DNA from: Dipteris shenzhenensis
Lineage: Eukaryota > Polypodiophyta > Polypodiopsida > Gleicheniales
NCBI GenBank assembly: GCA_047967505.1
Contig: CM106538.1
Length of the DNA stretch: 64,000 nt
Direction: 5' to 3' (one strand)
Positions 58,383-64,000 of the stretch are shown in pieces. The first letter of the stretch is position 1; every line of letters starts with the position of its first letter. Made by a program: the position numbers and the translations under genes. The notes under the pieces were generated by a model. That model searched no databases, was not told where the DNA came from, and saw nothing but the letters and a program-made list of their open reading frames with translations.

Positions 58383-59442
58383 TTGGCCCCACAGAGTATT
58401 GATACTGTACTCGAGCCTCTGTTCCAACAACAGACTCCACAACATAATGTACCGCCATGTCAACTTGAAGGAGCGGCACTCTCTAGCATCTTGAGTTGCT
58501 CTGTGTCAATTCCCATCGGAATCCTCCTACAGAATTGTCCCAATCTCTGGGAGAGTTTCAAAGGATGGATTGAACTCGCCAATCCCCCTCCACCTATGAA
58601 CGACATCGAAGATATCCCTGTGCGGATGGGTGAGAGAGATGACATATGCAACATTATCGTGCCTTTGATCCATAAGGCATATAATGAAGTCCAAGCCATA
58701 GTGGATGGTGGAGCAGGTGTAAATGTCCTATCAAAGGAGCTCTACGAAGAATGGGTCTCCCACCAATGCAAAAGGCTAATTTTAACATACGCCTTGCCGA
58801 TGGTTCAACCCCTTGGGAATAGTGAATGGCATGTCCACAAAGATCACAGGATTGCACTTTTCCCTTCAATTCACAATCTTGAATCTCCCCAAAAAATCCT
58901 ATCAAATCTTACTGGGACGTCCTTGGTTACGGGAAGCATCAGTCCTCCATGATTGGGGAACTGATAGATTGACAATCCAGAATTGCGACACCACAGATAG
59001 GGTGAATGTGGGGATGAGAGCTATTAAACCAATTGTTCCTAGAGTGTTGGATGACACATCTTCAACAACAATCTCAAGCAAATCAACTCCCTTGCAACAG
59101 CATGCCATAGCAGGTGACTCACAAAGCAATGTCAATAACTGGATACAAACATTGGCAACCATTGACAACTGCCATTCATTAGACCCCATCTTCTCACAGA
59201 TAGATGCTAAGGCACTACAGGTAGATCCTCCACTTGCACATGAAGAGCCAATCGATCTAGAGATGCCATTCTTTATGGCTGACCTCGAGTGGGATAATGA
59301 ACCTGAAAAAGGTACCCATACCAATGATGACTCCAATTTTCCTTGGGACCTTGAAACAGAGGCTGTGAATGCTGAAATTGAAGATCAAATCTTTGATAAT
59401 GACAGCCATTCTACATGCCCTAATGGCAGTCGAGCTCCCTAA
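58383..59442 (+). pseudogene. TE7 gypsy aspartic protease region, frameshifted
   Basis: 58383-58952 carries the N-terminal part with AIVDGGAGVNVLSKELYEEW (catalytic Asp codon near 58704; Gly in place of the usual Ser/Thr after Asp). A frameshift near 58810 moves the frame to 58813-59442. That part shows ILNLPKKSYQILLGRPWLREA, the ILG-x-PWL flap and end motif, and an acidic extension. Confidence 0.85.
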
Positions 59443-60310
59443 AGTTGAACCTCTCCCAAAAGTTGAACCTCCACAGTTGAATAACAGCAGAAGATCCCAC
59501 AAGAAAGCTGAAGGAGGAAATCGCAGAAAAGCCAAGGCCAAGCACTTCAATGAATTCGAATGAGTCCAAACAAGGATCGTCAAATTGGACCTTGCCAAGT
59601 CAACTCCCTCAAAATCAGAACCACCGCCTCTTGAATGGTCCTGTGAGGGACTGGAAGGAGTATGCGCAGTGAATGAACCCTTACTTGGAAACACCTTACC
59701 AGTGGAAAAGTTACCCCACAGTTCCCAACGTAAGAAGTTTCGAAAATATAAGCCACATGCACGGATGAAGCTCGATCAAGAAGCTCGATCAAGAGACTTC
59801 AGAAAAAGAAAGTCAAGAAAAGCCTAACAAATTAGTAAATGCAACTATGCCACCCAGTACACATGACACATGTTAGGCTAGTTCAACACCATCAGAGGCC
59901 GATCTTCGAGAAGTGCCGGAATACTTCAAGAATTACACAAGTGGTAGTGTGCCAATAGCAATGCCAAGACCACTAAGAGAATCTGAAGTTCAAGAAACCG
60001 ATAGCATTAGAGAAACTCCAATCTATGAGGGACCAGCCAAAACATGCACAATAAACCTAGCCTTTGAAGGGAAGGAAGAAAAATTGGTTTTTATTGGGAA
60101 ACAGCTTCGACAAGAAGATGAAACCAAACTCAAAGCACTCCTAATGGAATACCATGACTGCCTAGCATGGTCATACAAAGAGATGAAAGGAATTTCACCA
60201 GAAGTGGCAATACACACGATACCTATAGGGGAGGGTGCTCACCCTAAGCTATGTGGAACTTATTGCACAAATCCTAAATATGGCACCATGGTTTATGACG
60301 AGCTAGATGG
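59443..60310 (+). pseudogene. TE7 gypsy protease-RT linker and start of reverse transcriptase
   Basis: After a basic linker (59443-59827, stops included), the frame 59913-60310 contains the pre-RT motif LRQEDETKLKALLMEYHDCLAWSYKEMKGISPEVAIHTI. It ends around NPKYGTMVYDEL, the start of the RT palm. The rest of pol is absent because copia sequence (TE8) begins at about 60290-60330 on the opposite strand. Confidence 0.82.
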
Positions 60311-60363
60311 ATATCCTCGTCCTGGTTGTCTGGGAAGGGATCATCCTCCTCCAATTGATGCGG

Positions 60364-61431
60364 CTATTCTGAGAAGACCACATCGCGACTTACAATTACC
60401 TTCTTGGTTATAGGGTTATAGAGACGGTAACCCTTTGCCTCTTCACTATAGCCCAAGAAAATACACTTCCGGCTCTTCGGTTCCCATTTGGTCTTGGTAG
60501 CATCAGGGACATGCACAAAACAGTCACATCCAAAAACTCTGAAATGTGCAGCTGAAGGTTTCTTACCATAAAAGGCTTGCAGTGGAGTCATCCCGTTCAC
60601 AGCCTTCGTGTAGCTACGATTCAGGATGTAAACTACAGTGTTACATGCTTCAGCCTAGAAAGTCTTTGGCAAATCTTTCCCTTTCATCATACTCCGGCCC
60701 ATTTCACAGATGACGTGCATCTTGCATTCTGCTACTCCATTTTGCTATGATGTATGTGGCGGGGGTTTCTGCCTCTTGATTCTGTGACTTTTGTAGTAAC
60801 TTTCAAATTCAGTTGATGTGAACTCTCCACCTCTGTCTGATCTCAACTTCTTCACCTTCCTCCCCATTTCTTTCTCGACCATTACATGCCATTCCTTGAA
60901 CCTACTAAAAGCCTCGTCTTTAGTCTTCTGGAAGTATATCCACATCCTTCTACTGTAGTCGTCGATCAGCATCATGAAGTAGTAGGAACCACCCAAAGCT
61001 TCCGTGACCTCCATCTTTCCACAGAGGTCCGTGTGGACGAGCTCTAGAGGAGCCTTTGCCCTGTTGGCCTCTTTAGGAAAGGGATGCTGATGCTAGTTGC
61101 CCATCATGCAAGCTTCACATACATTGGGCAGATCTAAAATTTTTGGTAGGTCTGCAATCATTCCACTTTTATGCATCTCCTTCAAAGAACTAAGGTTTAG
61201 ATGACCAAACCTCTCATGCCACAGCTTAGTGTTCTTCACATCCACTCGAGCACTGAAAGCTGAGAGTTCGTAAATGTTGTTGCACTGTGTACCTTTACCA
61301 ACGACCTTTCCTTGAAGATCCAGGATCTGTGCACCATTCTTATCGAATTGAACTTTGAGGTCCTGATCCGTGATCGCAGAAATGGACAACAAGTTCCTCT
61401 TGATATCTGGTACATAAAGAACATCGGACAA
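60364..61431 (-). pseudogene. TE8 integrase with pre-integrase segment, broken
   Basis: 61093-61431 holds the end of the protease region and LWHERFGHLNLSSLKEM with a CEACMMGN zinc-type end. 60745-61014 holds the integrase core (LIDDYSRRMWIYF, LRSDRGGEFTSTEF). 60364-60600 holds its C-terminal part (MNGMTPLQAFYGKKPSAAHFRVFGC ... ISRDVVFSE-like). Stops fall between the pieces, including one in the D-D-E glutamate region (about 60745). Confidence 0.85.
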
Positions 61432-62519
61432 CTATTTTACAACTCCATCTAACTTGAGAGCAATCGTACCTTTTCCTTTTGCTAGACATTTTGCATCATT
61501 GCTGACTACTACCAGGATGTCATTCCCTATCGGCTGTAGACAGGTATACCAATCCTTCCGACTGGTCATGTGGCATGATGCACCACTGTCAATGATCCAC
61601 GGTTCATCAGCAGGTACATGAACTGCCTCCATGCAAATCTCCTCAATTGTGATGAACAGCTCTACTGGTACTACCTGTGCGCTGTTGCTGGACTCTTTCT
61701 TTACTCCGTTCTTCTCATCTGCAATCTTCTTTCGGCACTCATTCTGCTTGTGCCCTGCCTTGTTGCAATAGAAGCACTTGATCTTCTTCTTTCTCTTTTT
61801 ATCATCAGAAGAAGATGGGTTACTAGAGTCCTTACCCTTACCTTTCTTTGATCTGGTCCAGAAAGGCGAATCTTCTCTAGTCCTCATCTTTTGATGCATC
61901 TCCTCCTCCAAAAGCATCGTGCTAAAATCCTCAAAGTTGAGGGGTGGATTTTTGTTCTATGTATTCAGCGCCGTAACAAGACTTTCGTACTTTGGTGGGA
62001 GAATCCGTATGCAGCTTCATGCTAGATTCTCACTGGTGATGGTGATGCCAATCGCAGTCATCTGATCACGCAGATTCTTCACCCTGGTGATGAACTTCTC
62101 TGCCGCTTCAGACTCAGACAACTTCTCATTCGCGAGTTGAGTCTCTAGATTCCGAATTCGTGTCTGATTCTTGGTCTCGTACTGATTTTTCAAGACCGTC
62201 CATGACTCCTCCGCTATGGTGACATGTTGAATTAACGCCATGACGGAATCACTAACACTGCAGACAATAGAACACAATGCATCTACATTTCTTCTTGTCC
62301 ACGCGAGAATCTCATCCGCAGTTGGTACTATTTGTTGTCCTGCATTGGCTAGATCTGCGGTCTCGCAGCCAGCCTCATGTCCACCCTAGTAGTAGTGTCC
62401 CAAAGCTCGTATGCGCTTAGGATGGTCTTCATCTTGGACTTCCAGTGTGGATAGTTAGAGCCATCCAACTTTCCGCTTTCGCCGAACAGTGGGATTCAGA
62501 GTCTTGCGGGCTGGGCCAT
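61432..62519 (-). pseudogene. TE8 gag, zinc knuckle and protease, broken
   Basis: Probable ATG at 62519 (MAQPARL, then TGA), followed by GKLDGSNYPHWKSKMKTILSAYELWD, the copia gag start. 62017-62277 is the gag middle with ETKNQTRIRNLETQLANEKL. 61432-61917 has the knuckle CFYCNKAGHKQNEC and protease WIIDSGASCHMTSRKDW. At least three stops interrupt the frame. Confidence 0.85.
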
Positions 62520-62589
62520 CTCTCACAATCTGCTCGCAAACAAAAACACACTACCAAATCTTCTTGCTAGAGTCCAGGCTCTGATACCA

Positions 62590-63325
62590 TGTAAGAAAAT
62601 AATACAACGTCTGTGCTCAACAGATAACAGGATCTCGTACGCAAGAGAGAAAACAAGATAGTATGGAGAATCAAAAATTTGATTACTATAGAACTCATAC
62701 AATAGATGGCGCTGCCTCCCAACCGTGTGCTCCTGTGAAAGAAGCTTCGATGGCATGCTGGAAACAATAGAAGACGGAGGCTAGATGCTAAGGATTCAGG
62801 GTTGCTGTAGCCAGTGATGAAATGGGCTTCACGGGATTGCTCTTATATAGCCACTAGTCATAGTCGGTTAGGCTCAATTGGGTGACCGACCCAGTCCACC
62901 CAAAACAATCGACTGGGGGTCGGTCTCGAAATAGGCCACCGACCATACGATAGAACCGGTGTGCAAAACAAAGCAACTAACCTACGTTCTTCGTTCGGCC
63001 CAGAGCCATCCGAGATCATCTGAGGCTCCAAACGGGCCCTGCAACCCGAGAGTGGGCTGCCCCGAGAAATGCTCCATCTACCCTTAGTGCAGTCAACCAA
63101 GGGATGCCTTCCTGCACTTGCATGTAGCCTAGTTGGTGGTGTGCCAACTCTATCTGAAGCCGTCCAGCCATCAGGCCACACATGGCCCCCATCTGGTGTC
63201 CAACAAACTAGGACCTACTAGATAACCGAGCTACTCAAATGCCTTCTCCTCATATGGGGGGGCTTACAAGTAGAGTTAGCTAGTTCCTGCGTAGTTACAC
63301 AAGAGTGGAGCATTGATATCTAACA
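62590..63325 (-). repeat. TE8 5' LTR
   Basis: 736 bp with TG...CA ends, directly adjoining the PBS. It contains an imperfect inverted pair near 62880-62925 (gaccgacccagtc ... gactgggggtcggtc). Confidence 0.85.
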
Positions 63326-63831
63326 GTTCCCTCTCCCTCTAGTATAAAGAGTCCCATTGTATTTTCCCCTCCAAAGTTTTCCCCCCCTCCCCCCCCCTTT
63401 TTTTACCCCCCTCTTCAAAATGTTGCTCTTTATCTCCCCTCTTTTGTCTATATATTTATTATTTCCCTTTTTAAATCTTAGTGTAATTAAACACTCTCAT
63501 TATCACTTTATTCCTCGCTTTTCAAATTTTATTCTTAACCCTTCTTAAGATTTTATTTGATTATCTGGAAAAAGTTGTTTCTTATAGTCCTTATCCCATC
63601 AAAGACCTTACTCCCCCCCCCTTTTTTTTTCATTTTCTTTACTTTATATTTAAAAACATTTCATCTTCTTTGATTTTTTCTTCTCAGATTACCTTTACTT
63701 ATATTAATTTTTTCTAAACCATTCCTTAACCCTCCTTTCCCAATTACTTATATTAATTTGTGTTAAAATTCCCCCTCCCCTCCTTTTTTTCAAAGGTTCA
63801 TTATTTTCTCTCCTTAACCTCTAGACTAATA
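63326..63831. other. Spacer between head-to-head LTRs, low complexity
   Basis: 506 bp of T- and C-rich sequence with C8-C9 and T7-T9 runs (63386-63405, 63613-63630). No gene or coding trace. Confidence 0.7.
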
Positions 63832-64000
63832 TGTTAGATATCAATGCTCCACTCTCGTGTAACTACGTGGGAGCCAGCTAACTCTACTTGTAAGCCCCCT
63901 ATATGAGGAGAAGGCATTTGAGTAGCTCGGTTATCCGGTAGGTCCTGGTTTGGACACCAGATGGGGCCATGTGTGGCCTGATGGCTGGACGGCTTCAGAT
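63832..64000 (+). repeat. LTR of the TE8 family in opposite orientation, cut by the window end
   Basis: Starts tgttagatatcaatgctcca and matches the reverse complement of 63325-63155 at roughly 90% over 169 bp. It starts with TG and has no purine tract before it, so it is more likely a 5' LTR of a plus-strand element continuing beyond the window, or a solo LTR. Confidence 0.85.

Larger units (their letters stand above)
60310..63325 (-). mobile_element. TE8: 3'-truncated Ty1/copia element with its 5' LTR
   Basis: On the minus strand: LTR (63325 to 62590), PBS tggtatcagagc (62578-62589), gag, zinc knuckle, protease and integrase, ending just after integrase at about 60310. RT, RNase H and the 3' LTR are missing where the sequence meets gypsy TE7. 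Gag, protease and LTR ends (gcattgatatctaaca) resemble TE2, so the two belong to related families. Confidence 0.88.

Noticed and set aside
63326-63345. Polypurine tract implying a second internal region to the right of the TE8 LTR
   Set aside because: A ggagagggaac word adjoins the LTR, but the next 500 bp show no RNase H or other coding trace, so a tandem LTR arrangement is not supported.

Overview
The window is nuclear DNA of a land plant, most likely a seed plant. The evidence is one intron-rich P-type plasma-membrane H+-ATPase gene of the plant type, with GT-AG introns, surrounded by plant Ty1/copia, Ty3/gypsy and LINE sequences. No prokaryotic features, rRNA or CRISPR array were seen. 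The species cannot be named from the sequence alone.

Layout: (1) 1-8.6 kb is AT-rich intergenic DNA with LINE remnants, a compound CT/CA microsatellite and small tandem duplications. (2) 8.6-18.9 kb holds the only intact gene I can support: a 21-exon plus-strand gene for a 952-residue autoinhibited H+ pump. It has a pyrimidine-rich leader with short upstream ORFs, an antisense gypsy gag relic in intron 4, and an intron 19 whose donor lies directly in a TC microsatellite. (3) 19-21.3 kb holds intergenic repeats and a decayed ORF. (4) 21,342-28,635 is a nearly complete minus-strand copia element (here TE1) with 257-bp LTRs and a TAATT target duplication. Its LTRs differ at only two positions, but its gag-pol is broken. 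(5) 29,144-33,201 is a second minus-strand copia family (TE2) lacking the RT, with hairpin-forming tandem repeats in its LTRs. (6) 33.2-40.5 kb holds a fold-back element, a GA microsatellite, a tRNA-like SINE candidate, broken copia pieces and a 1.6-kb element with terminal inverted repeats that contains a perfect 46-bp palindrome. (7) 40.6-46 kb holds a decayed LINE on the minus strand, an interstitial telomere-like block and about 1 kb of almost pure purine. (8) 46.4-55 kb holds copia, LINE and gypsy fragments, then a decayed relative of TE1 (TE5) interrupted by a complete non-autonomous LTR element (TE6) with a TCATA duplication. (9) 55-60.3 kb holds a decayed plus-strand gypsy gag-protease-RT. 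(10) 60.3-64 kb holds a 3'-truncated minus-strand copia (TE8), then the same LTR family in the opposite orientation at the window edge.

Only the H+-ATPase would serve the host, by powering secondary transport and setting cytosolic and cell-wall pH. The rest is a nested transposon landscape. The best candidate for something undescribed is TE6. It has intact LTRs, a TE1-like leader, and about 1.85 kb of sequence with no recognisable gag or pol in place of gag-pol, including an ORF with four 10-residue repeats. Second is the unusual intron 19 of the pump gene, whose retention would remove the C-terminal autoinhibitory domain.
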